A stretch of 64,000 bases of DNA from Diogma glabrata. Taxonomy: Eukaryota; Arthropoda; Insecta; Diptera; Cylindrotomidae. Shown in pieces: positions 1 to 10,105 of the stretch (position 1 is the stretch's first letter; the number at the start of each line of letters is the position of its first letter). The stretch lies in NCBI GenBank assembly GCA_963693315.1, contig OY856186.1, positions 384,711,891 through 384,775,890 on the forward strand, written 5' to 3'. Under the pieces are notes generated by a model. It worked only from the letters and a program-made list of their open reading frames with translations. It was not told the origin of the DNA and searched no databases. Position numbers and translations under genes: made by a program.

Positions 1-1197
1 TTTTTTTAAACAAATAAAACCTTAAGGGGTTAATAACAAATTAAAAGAAATCAAATGCTATTTATCTTATTACTATAATTTGTCACTACATCCCTCCTCT
101 TTTAAAAAAAAAACAAGCAATAAATAAATGACCTAAAACATTAAAATATTAAATAAAATAAAAAAAGTTTTCAGGCATTATCCATGCAACAACCAAAAAT
201 CATAACCAAATCCATATTCATAAAAATATATGAAATACCAAAAAAAAAATTCGAATTGTTTTAGAAAATCAAAATACAACTTCAAAGCTTTCTCCATTTA
301 ACGACATTTTTACTGATTCAAAGAATTATTCATAAATTTTATTTCAATTTTCTTTCTTTACATACTCAACGAATCTCGGGAACGGGTAAAGGATTATCCG
401 ATTTCAGTTTTTTTAAATGTCTCAAATATTTTGCCTCTATTTCTACACAAAACCTATAACAGAGATGAAAGTTGAAGTATGGTTGAACAAAGTTAATTTT
501 ATTGTTTTTTTTATTTCTGTTCAACATTTTAGCTGGATTAAGTTTGGTTTTATGGCCTCACAGAATTTTTGTTTGTGAAATATTGTACCAAAATTTTTAT
601 TAGTTTAGTTTTATTTATTACTGGAGTGAATTAAACTCATATCAAAGCGTGAATGAAATCAGATTTGTATAAACGCGGTAACAAACCATAGGTAAACCAA
701 AATATATTAAGCCGTTTTGTGTTGAGCCGTGAAATTAAACATGACCTTGTGTTAATGAAGTCTCCAAATCAATTCACGGTGAGCGATAAAAGAAAATATG
801 AAAAGTTGGAAGTGATGAAAAATATATCAATAAACCGTTTTGTTTTCATCTTTTTTATGGTTGTAAATTTCGATACTAAATATTAACTGAATATTTTAAC
901 AGCTATTTACTTTATTGATATTCCAATAAAATCTGTTGATTTAAAGAGAAAATTTGGTGCTCGTTTATCGAAGTTCATAGTTTGATATGAAACTATAACA
1001 ATAAAAAGGTTCCCCAGGTCAAAAACCAAGTATCGTACAAGCTCAAATAGGAACTGAGTTATATGATTATTAGAGACCCTAATGACAAACCCTTCATTAT
1101 CTTCTCAAAATCGAGAAAAGGATCTAAGTTTTAAACCTTTTGAATACTCATAGTCATAATCTTTGTCATGTTCTAAAATTTGCTTTTTAATTATTCA
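1..1197. other. AT-rich DNA; last part may be an LTR end
   Basis: No coding sequence or RNA gene is recognisable here; ORFs are short and low in complexity. If the primer-binding site at 1201-1218 is real, the bases up to the CA at 1196-1197 are the 3' end of a 5' LTR. I could not find the start of such an LTR or a second copy of it in the window. Confidence 0.4.
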
Positions 1198-1200
1198 ATT

Positions 1201-1218
1201 TGGTCCTTCGAGCCGGAT
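1201..1218 (+). other. Orphan primer-binding site, tRNA-Tyr type
   Basis: The 18 bases TGGTCCTTCGAGCCGGAT are the reverse complement of the 3' end, CCA included, of insect tRNA-Tyr as I remember it. They follow a CA dinucleotide by three bases (ATT), the usual distance between a 5' LTR and its primer site; the intact gypsy element near 57.7 kb also has a three-base ATT spacer. I recall this primer site from BEL/Pao-type LTR elements. No gag or pol is visible downstream, so it looks like the stump of a decayed element. Confidence 0.55.
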
Positions 1219-2685
1219 AGGGTCTAGTCTTCAAACGCGTTTCATTGTTTCCAAAATTTTCATTTCCAAAGCAACACGACATTTATACATCAAGGCACAT
1301 TCAATAATTTAAAAACTTTGTCCACGTGATTTCAACGCTTATACACTTGTGTTTTGTTTCATCATCCATCAAAAAATCTATTTCACTGTTTAATCACAAG
1401 CTGCGTCTTTTTGGTCTGTGGTTTCTTTATGAACTAGAAATTACTACTGTGCCAATGATTACTTGCATGAATAGCAATGATTTTAAATTTGCTATTTTTG
1501 GGAGGATATATCAAAAGTTGCTGTGACTATAAAAGCCAGCTTATTAGATGGTCAAAATGACGGATTTTGTAGTCAAAGTGGTGAGTGGAGTAATAATTTG
1601 AATGACCCTCAGTGCTGTCATGGTTTTATTTTCATCTGTTTTCAAAATTTGGTTTGCTATCCAAGTTAGCTCCGTTAAAATAATGGAATCAATCTGAAAA
1701 TAATTACGATTTGTTAAGAAGAGAACAAATTCTTTCCCTGTGTAATCATATTAAATCTACACTTAAGAGAATGTAAACCGCCTTTTATCTTAGTTCTCTG
1801 AAAGTACGTGAATCTAACACAACATATGAGTAATCAAATTTCACAGAAAAGATGATAATACAGCAGGCATTAAGTGCATTAAGGCACCCTTCCATTCCCA
1901 AATTAGTGAATGTTCAAAATAATATGATAAGTTTAACCAAAATACTCTGCTTTATGGAAGTCATTTGTTTAATTCGTCAAAAAAACGGTACTAGTAATTA
2001 AATTCTTTAAAATACTTTCGATCATATGACATTGATAGTACAGAGAAGTTGTAGTAATTAAGACACAGATAAGTTTTAATATTGACAGATAATATCTACA
2101 TATATGCATAAACATGTAACGACTTCTAAAGCATCACCTTTAAACCTTTTGTAATATTTTGCTTTTACTCACATTAACAGTTTTTGTAAAATCTGATTGA
2201 ATTAGGTCAATCCAAAACCAGTCGTGCATAACAAACATTTTAAAATTGTATAAAAGCTTACCAATACGAAGTATATTTCATCTGTATATTTCAACTATTT
2301 ATCCACTACAATAGACACACCTCATCGAACGTAATAAATTGGATAAGACAATCAAAAATAGATATTCTTGAAAATCCACTCAACAGTAACATATTTAAAC
2401 AAAACACTTGAACATAATGAAAATTACTCCTTTCCTGACACATGAACAATCGATTCACTACTCTACAATACCATTCAGTTTTCTTTTTTTTTGCTATATA
2501 TTTGGGGTATTTTCTTTTCAATATACTTTTCTATTTTGTTTTTAATTCAATTGAGACCAAGAAGAATGCGAAATAATTTTTACGGTTATCGGTTTTCTAT
2601 TGTTTTATATATGAGTGTGAAGGTAAAAATTTATTGTTACTTTTTATATCAACAAATGCAGAATATAAAAAAAGATAAAGGTGTC
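1219..2685. other. AT-rich intergenic DNA
   Basis: Only short ORFs of biased composition occur. I see no domain, RNA gene or clear repeat boundary until the 15-bp direct repeat at 2686. Confidence 0.4.
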
Positions 2686-2700
2686 TAAAGTAGTTTACGA
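2686..2700 (+). repeat. Left 15-bp target-site duplication
   Basis: TAAAGTAGTTTACGA occurs here and again at 4955-4969, bracketing the Penelope-like inverted structure. A 15-bp duplication suits target-primed insertion rather than cut-and-paste transposition. Confidence 0.75.
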
Positions 2701-3246
2701 GTGAAGTTGAATTATTGATTGCACCTTTTTTCAGCCAGTTTTAGTTAAAAAATTATTTTAAAATCTTAAAATCTTTTTAATTTTTCTTTTAAAGTTGTAA
2801 TATAACAATATTTCGCCACATAGGCATTATCAAGTTAATCTAAAAAATTATTAATTTTATTATGTTATTTTATATTATTTAGTTTATATTATTAATTTTA
2901 TCATGTTATTTTAAAATTATATAAATATAACAAAAAGGATTTGGAATGAATGAAAAAGAAAAAATTATAATCTAAAAAACACATACAAGTATCAGTAAAA
3001 AACTTACATTGTGAACAATTTAAAAAATTAGTTAAAAACACTTAACATTTATATCACAGATTAATTCAAACATTATTATTTCTTTTAAAAAAATTTTTTT
3101 AAGACGAAACAAATAAATTAAATTAACATTAACATTATTTTCTAAAACAACACACACAGAATGATTACTTTAATTGTAAAAACATTTTTATAGAGAAATA
3201 TAGAGAAATATTCTTGAAGGAGAAAAAAACTTTCCATAAAACCTTA

Positions 3247-3802
3247 TAGACTAAGAGCCCGCGACGGCCAGACCTTCGATATTTTATAAAAGCTGAAAGT
3301 TTCTCTGCGCATACCCCCCACTCAGGTAGGAACAATTAACGACATATGAAGTTTGGATCATAGTGGCTTTGGCAGGGAGCAGGTTCCAAAGGGGCCTCCA
3401 AAGTTTCGTGAAAGTATAAAAGCTAATTTTTTTATATATTACTCGGGATAGTATTAGAAGTCACGTCACCCAATGCCAGATACTTACTATCGTGGAAACC
3501 CCCTGCCAGACACCCTTAAGCTTTAAAGTTTAAGGGTGTCGGGCAGGGGGTTTCCAAGATAGTAAGTGTCTGGCATTGGGTGACGTGACTTCTAATACTA
3601 TCCCGAATAATATATAAAACAATTAGCTTTTATACTTTCACGAAACTTTGGAGGCCCCTTTGGAACCTGCTCCCTGCCAAAGCCACTATGATCCAAACTT
3701 CATATGTCGCTTATCGTTCCTACCTGAGTAGGGGGTATGTGCAGAGAAACTTTCAGCTTTTATAAAATAACGAAGGTCTGGCCGTCGCGGGCTCTCAGTC
3801 TA
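3247..3802. mobile_element. Foldback MITE nested in the Penelope-like arm
   Basis: A 556-bp near-perfect inverted repeat centred near 3524, with arms of about 275 bp. Its ends are TAGACTAAGAG on the left and, in reverse complement, TAGACTGAGAG on the right. It is flanked by TTA on both sides (3244-3246 and 3803-3805). The right Penelope arm has the matching empty site with a single TTA around 4371-4376, which proves the insertion and fixes both ends. No ORF. A 3-bp TTA duplication suits the PIF/Harbinger group, but no transposase is present to confirm it. Confidence 0.8.
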
Positions 3803-4087
3803 TTACGGCGATCTCTTTTGCCTTTTAAATTTAAATGTATTTAATAGATGTATATAAGGTTTTTTTAAGTTATACGTATCTGTTTTAAAATTAACTGTTG
3901 TTTGCTTTTTTAAATATATGTGAGCAGATTCCATTATTTCTCTATTATTTTTATATTTTTCCATGTCAATGATCTCAGTATCTTGAAAATTCCAACAATG
4001 GTTGTTTTCAATGGCATGTTGGGATAGAGCTGTGTTGAGTTGTCTTAATTTTATATTACTCTTATGGCTATACATCCTGTCCTCAAG
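3803..4087 (-). pseudogene. GIY-YIG endonuclease C-terminus, inverted copy
   Basis: Minus-strand mirror of the plus-strand fragment at 4092-4376, essentially identical in protein sequence. It is the left half of the Penelope-like palindrome. Nothing upstream of the palindrome centre is coding in this frame except the mirrored DNA, so the apparent N-terminus is an artefact of reading through the centre. Confidence 0.65.
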
Positions 4088-4091
4088 ACAT

Positions 4092-4376
4092 CTTGAGGAC
4101 AGGATGTATAGCCATAAGAGTAATATAAAATTAAGACAACTCAACACAGCTCTATCCCAACATGCCATTGAAAACAACCATTGTTGGAATTTTCAAGATA
4201 CTGAGATCATTGACATGGAAAAATATAAAAATAATAGAGAAATAATGGAATCTGCTCACATATATTTAAAAAAGCAAACAACAGTTAATTTTAAAACAGA
4301 TACGTATAACTTAAAAAAACCTTATATACATCTATTAAATACATTTAAATTTAAAAGGCAAAAGAGATCGCCGTAA
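4092..4376 (+). pseudogene. Penelope GIY-YIG endonuclease, C-terminal fragment
   Basis: About 94 residues remain. They show the tail of the GIY-YIG nuclease of Penelope-like elements: an HK pair, then LNTALSQHAIENNH, an aromatic/acidic stretch, and a region of spaced R, E and I residues ending in an N-rich segment. In the family this domain nicks the target DNA and sits after the reverse transcriptase. The RT and the GIY-YIG signature itself are missing because the copy is truncated at its 5' end at the palindrome centre. An ATG-initiated reading (4002) exists only because the frame continues into the opposite arm. The assignment rests on recalled family patterns. Confidence 0.65.
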
Positions 4377-4954
4377 GGTTTTATGGAAAGTTTTTTTCTC
4401 CTTCAAGAATATTTCTCTATATTTCTCTATAAAAATGTTTTTACAATTAAAGTAATCATTCTGTGTGTGTTGTTTTAGAAAATAATGTTAATGTTAATTT
4501 AATTTATTTGTTTCGTCTTAAAAAAATTTTTTTAAAAGAAATAATAATGTTTGAATTAATCTGTGATATAAATGTTAAGTGTTTTTAACTAATTTTTTAA
4601 ATTGTTCACAATGTAAGTTTTTTACTGATACTTGTATGTGTTTTTTAGATTATAATTTTTTCTTTTTCATTCATTCCAAATCCTTTTTGTTATATTTATA
4701 TAATTTTAAAATAACATGATAAAATTAATAATATAAACTAAATAATATAAAATAACATGATAAAATTAATAATTTTTTAGATTAACTTGATAATGCCTAT
4801 GTGGCGAAATATTGTTATATTACAACTTTAAAAGAAAAATTAAAAAGATTTTAAGATTTTAAAATAATTTTTTAACTAAAACTGGCTGAAAAAAGGTGCA
4901 ATCAATAATTCAACTTCACTCATAAATTAAATACAGCCAAAGAAAATACTTTTA

Positions 4955-4969
4955 TAAAGTAGTTTACGA
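4955..4969 (+). repeat. Right 15-bp target-site duplication
   Basis: Exact copy of 2686-2700, directly after the 35-bp tail of the right arm. Confidence 0.75.
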
Positions 4970-5557
4970 CTACGAATTTGTCTACATTTTTACCTGAGAC
5001 TTGAGACAAATAAATTCAGTCACGAATTAAGAGTTTAAATTTTTTTTCAGCTGTTCTTTAGGGAGTAAATTCACAGAAATTAGTTATTTTCTCTAGGAAG
5101 CATAGATTTATAGATAATTTTGCTCCTTAGCTCTCAGCGGAGTTAGCCTGAGTGTCTTTGACAAGTTACTTAGTTACTTTAAACTCATTCTGGATAGTAA
5201 ACTGAAGAGTAAAACAAAACTACTATAGCATACAGTCCACCTTGTTTGGGTACCAGGGAATTTCAGTATAACTGGGAGTTTGCAGGTCGATGAACTTGAT
5301 TGGTAAGGCACTTACTACTTTATATCATCAAGCATGTCTAGGTTGGGAATACCACTTACCTCGTGCAAACTTCTACTCCAAATGAGGGCCTTTACGCGCA
5401 TAAATTCAAGATGAGGACACTACTTGTATAATTACCAGTCAGATATGACCTGCACTGAACTGCTACAAGTCTGAACAACTGATATTAATACATCTTAGAC
5501 AAAGCAACATGGCTGTCTCTGTGTCAATACGGGACAATTTTTTATTGGCCAATAAAC

Positions 5558-5908
5558 GTGTATTCTTCCATGGAGGAGAAGGAAACAGTTGCTCTCGATA
5601 ACGTGGTTGTTGAACAACAGTACTTGATTTTCAGTAAACAGTCGCTCATCAACATGAAGCCAGAATATTTAGATCCTGACGAACTTCTGACCAAGGCTCA
5701 AATTCCAAATATAAAAGGTTCAATTAAAATGGTTCTCAAACAATTGCTAAATACACTGGCGAAAGAAAAACTAGATCCATTCATTGGCCCTACTCAAGCT
5801 CACGAACTGGCAAAGCAACAGAAACTTCGGGAAGAAAACTTCTGCATTACAAAACTAACGGATTTACAACTTATATGCCGAGAAGCCTCACATCGCTGCC
5901 CTACTTAA
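5558..5908 (+). CDS. Unidentified 116-residue ORF
   Basis: An ATG-started frame of 116 codons with balanced composition, more protein-like than most small ORFs around it. It is lysine- and glutamate-rich after residue 35 with probable helices (LLTKAQIPNIKGSIKMVLKQ), and has two late cysteines. I do not recognise the protein. It sits about 650 bp upstream of the decayed gypsy gag and on the same strand, so it could be the divergent N-terminal part of that Gag, a different mobile-element protein, or an exon or retrocopy of a host gene. It bears no RING motif, unlike the Gag at 53.5-55.1 kb. The sequence after its stop (5909-6550) shows short open stretches in several frames, consistent with decay. 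Confidence 0.35.
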   Translation: MYSSMEEKETVALDNVVVEQQYLIFSKQSLINMKPEYLDPDELLTKAQIPNIKGSIKMVLKQLLNTLAKEKLDPFIGPTQAHELAKQQKLREENFCITKLTDLQLICREASHRCPT

Positions 5909-6559
5909 GCGCATGTTTTACTCCGAAGTTGCGCTCGAGTCAGCAGAAGTATCTTTGATCGCTTGCAAAAGCTTAGTGGAACTTATCAACTCGGTTAGTT
6001 CCAAAAACCGTTCCAAATACATCTTGAGTATCTTTGGACTCCATTAAGGTTGCGGTTCCAAGCGACGAGTTGAATGGTGCTGATCTACAGCAGTTTCTTT
6101 AATCTGTAAATGCCACTAAATCCACTTTAAAAGAAACCGAACCCGGAAGATCAAACCCTGCTAATGGGCCTATCCTTTATCGAAATCGCCCTCCTCTTCC
6201 TCAAGCATCCACTTCCGCTTATCCTCTCGAATATACAATGTGTTTCTCAGTACAGATGCTTCCTCTAAGAAACCTTCTAATCCCAAGCCTTCATCAGGTT
6301 TTAATACCACCGTCCCTAATATTCCCTCGAAGCCACTCTGAAGTGGACTACTGATTACCATCCCTAGCGATTTGGTGAATAATCGGAAAACTGTATTCGG
6401 TCAAAATGTTTAGGATATACAATTCGATGGTTCTTCTCATATCTCGGTCAACCTATTTTGGTTTCAATTCGAGCACCTCGCTCATAGATATGGGATATCA
6501 CAGTTTAGAATGCTGGATGGAACAGTTTCAATTTTGATTGGGATTACAGCAACGTTTTT

Positions 6560-7020
6560 TGGATCTTAGAAACGAGTTTGATGTATGTGGTAGAAACCTG
6601 GAAACAACGCACTAAGGAATCTTTTCTGGAGCTTTATAACGAAATATTGTCGCTAAACCTCCCTCTAAAAGAGCCGTTATCGGTGCATGATCTGTTGCTT
6701 ATACTATAGCACAATATGCGTACTGGATTGCAACATACTGGAAGACATTCGATAAGTACACTGGATAGTTTTCCGCCTAAACTTCTGGGACATGTGAAGT
6801 ATCAACCCCGCATCCAATCTAGTTCAGTGTCACCCTATTTTGTGGTGTAAATATTGTTTCCGGCTTAAACAAGGAATACCTTTAAGCTAAAGGAATTGCC
6901 TGTTGGAATTGCACAGGCAATCATATATTCAAAATCTGCCCCAACAATATACTACACAGATTTTGCTTTGGATGTGAGACAGTTGGTGTTCTGAAACCGA
7001 ATTGTAGACGTTGCGTACCC
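6560..7020 (+). pseudogene. Decayed Ty3/gypsy gag: capsid part and zinc knuckle
   Basis: The capsid part reads as WKQRTKESFLELYNEILSLN at about 6600-6660, matching the region around residues 330-350 of the intact Gag at 53.5-55.1 kb. At about 6893-7010 a zinc-knuckle pair follows: CWNCTGNHIFKICPNN then CFGCE, the same order and spacing as in the intact element. The frame is broken by stops and shifts. It is the gag of the same gypsy lineage as the young element but much older. I see no RING finger upstream. Confidence 0.6.
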
Positions 7021-7339
7021 GCCTCGTCGGATCCCAAGTTGTGGAGAAAACCCCCAAAGTAAAGGAACATTCAACCGACATCATTAATTTGTCCCTATCA
7101 TCTTATTCTGCCCAAACTCCGTATTTTACCATAACCGATAAGATCTCAGAGCAGAAACGGCGTGTTCGGAACTATTTTCAACCTCGACGTCAACTTAAGC
7201 ATGCAGTTTCAAAGACCGTAGTTTCTAATGTCATGGATGCATACGTTATTATTGATGGAGTAAAGTATCGACTGGTTGAAGTGGAAATATATGCCAAACC
7301 TAGCTGAATGATATCTTTATGAGGTGCATAGTCGTTTTC

Positions 7340-8460
7340 GATTGCGTTGACAAGGAAGGCAAGAGAAAAGACTAGGCTTTGCCTAGATGCCTGCAAGTTT
7401 AACAAAGTAAGCAAAAAATACGCATACCCGCTGCTGTTGATTGATGGATTGCTTAGTTGTCTGACGGAAAATGACGCCTTTTGGCAAGTTCTACTCGAGA
7501 CAGCGTCTCGAAAGGAGACCACGTTTAAGGTTCCTAGGCTCCACCTTATATCAATTTAAAGCAATGCCATTTGGACTGTGTAACGCTCCACAGACTCTGT
7601 ATTGATTGTTGCATAAGGTGATGCCATGGATTAAGCTTGATCGGGTATCAGTTTATTAAGACAACTTATTGATCATATCATTATCATTCAGTGAGCATCT
7701 TTTCCTCTTAGCCGATGTTGCGGATAGACTTCGTGCAGTTGACCTTTCCATAAATATCGAAAAAAGCAAGTTCTGTATGAAGGAGATAAAGTATTTTGGA
7801 TACATAGTCGGCAAGGATGGTCTACATGTGGACTTCGACAAAATTTAGACTATAGCCACATTTCCCATTCCAAGAACGGTGTGTCACCTCCACAGATTTA
7901 TAACAGTCTTTGGCTGGTTTCGCAGATTCATTGCAAACTATTTAATCTTGTCAGCTAATTAAACCAACTTATAGAAAAATTTCTCTAAACTAATTTCTCT
8001 AAACATTTCTCCGTTCAGTGTGACGCTAGCACGAGTGTGATATGTAAGCGTTTTGTTCCAACTCGCGGAATAAGGTGACGAGCATCCAATTACTTTTTTC
8101 TCACAAAAACTAAATGAGGCTCAGAAAAATTTCAGCATTACTAAGCTCGAATGTCTAGCGGTGGTCTTGAGCATCAAAAAGTGCCAACCTTATACCTTCA
8201 ATACCAAGCATGCTAGCCTTAAATGGCGAGGTGGAGCTTAAAGCTCCAAGGATTTAATTTCTCTGTTTAACATCGAATAAGAGCTGAAAACGTGGTAGCT
8301 GATGTTTTATCGCGCATGCACTATCGAAAATGCACTGTGTAAGGTCGATACAGACCCGCAATGCAAGGAAATGAATCAATCTGCAGCAAACATAGATACC
8401 CACGATCCGGCTTTTATAGAAAAAGAATATTACGACTTGATGCAAATCTTGACTGAATAA
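7340..8460 (+). pseudogene. Decayed Ty3/gypsy reverse transcriptase and RNase H
   Basis: Reads in broken frames alongside the intact Pol at 50.0-53.6 kb. KKYAYPLLLIDGLLSCL at about 7410-7465 corresponds to KKDAYPLPQIDGILSRL, followed by DAFWQV. Nine residues of the intact protein just before that point (NFISSLDLK) are missing, a 27-bp deletion that keeps the frame. The catalytic YLDD region is mutated and carries a stop at about 7655-7665. The thumb reads INIEKSKFCMKEIKYFGYIV. The end of RNase H is recognisable at 8225-8330 (ARWSLKLQGF, then VVADVLSRM). Many stops and shifts; certainly inactive. Confidence 0.7.
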
Positions 8461-8558
8461 AACACTAAAAAGGCAATTTACACATCATGGATTGCGCAAA
8501 CATTAAATTGTCAGCTGGATTAGGATAAATAGAGATTGATTTACCAGTGTAGAAACTA

Positions 8559-9507
8559 GTGGTTCCATCAAAATTAAATCATAATCTTATTCAGCAGACT
8601 CATGATTCGTCATCTTCCGCTCACATTGGGGTAGCAAAAGTAATCGAGCGTGTTCAAAGACTATACTATTGGAAAGGTATGGCATCGTATATTAAAAAAT
8701 ACATTTGCGATTACGATGTCTGTAAAATGTTGAAAGTGGTCATTTTCATGACAAGCCCTCCTTTAGAGCCTTCCATCGAAACAGTACAATCTTGTCATCC
8801 ACTCTATATTGACTTTAATTGTTTAAAAATCGGAAATACCAGCATCATAATTATATTAGATAAGTTTTCCAGATTTATGGTTGCTGAAGCCGTTCGTCAA
8901 ATAAAAGCTGAAAAAAAAATTTGAGTCCCATCTTTTGTCAGGCTGCTTTCAAAGTATGGGGTTGGACATGTTTTCACACCAAAGTATTCCTCCGAGTCCT
9001 GCAATACGGCAGCTTTGTTCTTTGTACATGATAATCAGCAGGATTGGGATCGGAATTTGTACGAGTTGTTTGCTTGCCTTAGAAATGTAAAGAATGATTT
9101 GACAGGATTCTCTCCTCACTTTTTGTTATTTGGACAGGATATGGTTTCCCATGGGTTGGACTATATTCTTATGCAAGACCTGAAATTTCAATGCCAAAAC
9201 CATTTGGCTGTTTGGTCCAGGCGTTTAATATTGTCCACAGTTAAATACTAATAAAGTAATTAAGAAATTGAGAATGGCATACAAACGCAACTCGGTACAA
9301 TACAACTTGCGTAGTCGCCCTAAGATGTTTTTGCCCCAACAAATGGTTTGCGTTAGAAATTTCACTCAGAGCAAAGCTTTCAATAAATTCACTTACAAAT
9401 CTACCCCTAAATTCACCAAAGTCAGCATCTACCATGTTAAAGACAGTAAAGGATTATACATAAATGATCATAACCCGGCAAATGAGACTCTCAGGGTACT
9501 GGATTGA
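8559..9507 (+). pseudogene. Decayed Ty3/gypsy integrase
   Basis: The H2C2 zinc finger is present around 8590-8735: H, then SSSAHIGVAKVIERV, LYYWKGM and CDYDVCK. Part of the catalytic core follows (YIDFNCLKIGNTSIIIILDK, first catalytic Asp in YIDF), but the second Asp region after 8925 is deleted or shifted. The frame at 9015-9251 resembles the region after the catalytic Glu (LTGFSPHFLLFGQDMVSHGL), and 9268-9507 the C-terminal part (NSVQYNLRSRPKMFLPQQMV). The order and strand match the gag and RT remains before it, so 6560-9507 is one decayed element. No LTR was found on either side. Confidence 0.7.
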
Positions 9508-9540
9508 CCCCACGACTATCACAAACCCCTTGATTTTTGT

Positions 9541-10105
9541 AAAATCTTTATTCGTTTTTTTACATTAATTACAGCCAATATTGGCAGGGCTGGTCCTGCG
9601 TTGTACAAAAGTGCACAGTAAAACAAATTTTTGCTCTCATTCATTCATTCATTTTTCCATATTTGTATAGAAATTTAAAACATATAAAATATTCTCTTTT
9701 CAATTTAAATCTCCATACACAAATTAAAAATAAGGAAACAAACATAAGTATTGGGACTTTTTATTTTTATTTGTGGTGGACAAAGTGTTACCCTTACTAT
9801 TGACTTCAAAATGTTACCCATACGATTGCTGCACAGTTTTGAAATATAATGTACACATACCATAAATTCCCTGAACAGTTTTGAAATTCTGTGCTGCAAA
9901 ATATTGTTTTTTACAAGAAATAACGTTAATTTCGAATAAAGTAAATTTCGAATAAAGCTATTCACAGATACATCAAAAGTCTGGACAGTTTTGAAATTAG
10001 AATAACAAAATCGGACTAGTATGTTTATGATTGTGTATATACGATATTTTGAATGTGTTTATTTTATTATGTTGCGTATGGAGAATAAATATTAGAATTC
10101 TATGG
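9541..10105. other. AT-rich DNA, no gene seen
   Basis: Short, low-complexity ORFs only. It includes several copies of a short phrase around 'acagttttgaaat' (about 9830, 9880, 9990), a weak local repeat. The 3' LTR of the decayed gypsy element would be expected here but cannot be recognised. Confidence 0.35.

Larger units (their letters stand above)
2701..4954. mobile_element. Penelope-like element, inverted head-to-head copy
   Basis: The sequence folds as a giant palindrome centred at 4089/4090. The right arm (4090-4919) is repeated in reverse complement as the left arm (2701-4089), except that the left arm carries a 556-bp insertion at 3247-3802. Both arms encode the C-terminal part of a GIY-YIG endonuclease of the Penelope type followed by the same AT-rich 3' region. 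An unpaired tail of about 35 bp separates the right arm from the right target duplication. Penelope-like elements are known for 5'-truncated, inverted partner copies and target duplications of this size, so both structure and protein agree. No reverse-transcriptase part remains, so the copy is dead. Confidence 0.75.

Noticed and set aside
3803..4177. 124-codon ORF on minus identical to the one on plus at 4002-4376
   Set aside because: Both arise by reading through the centre of the palindrome. Only the arm-internal parts are true coding remains.
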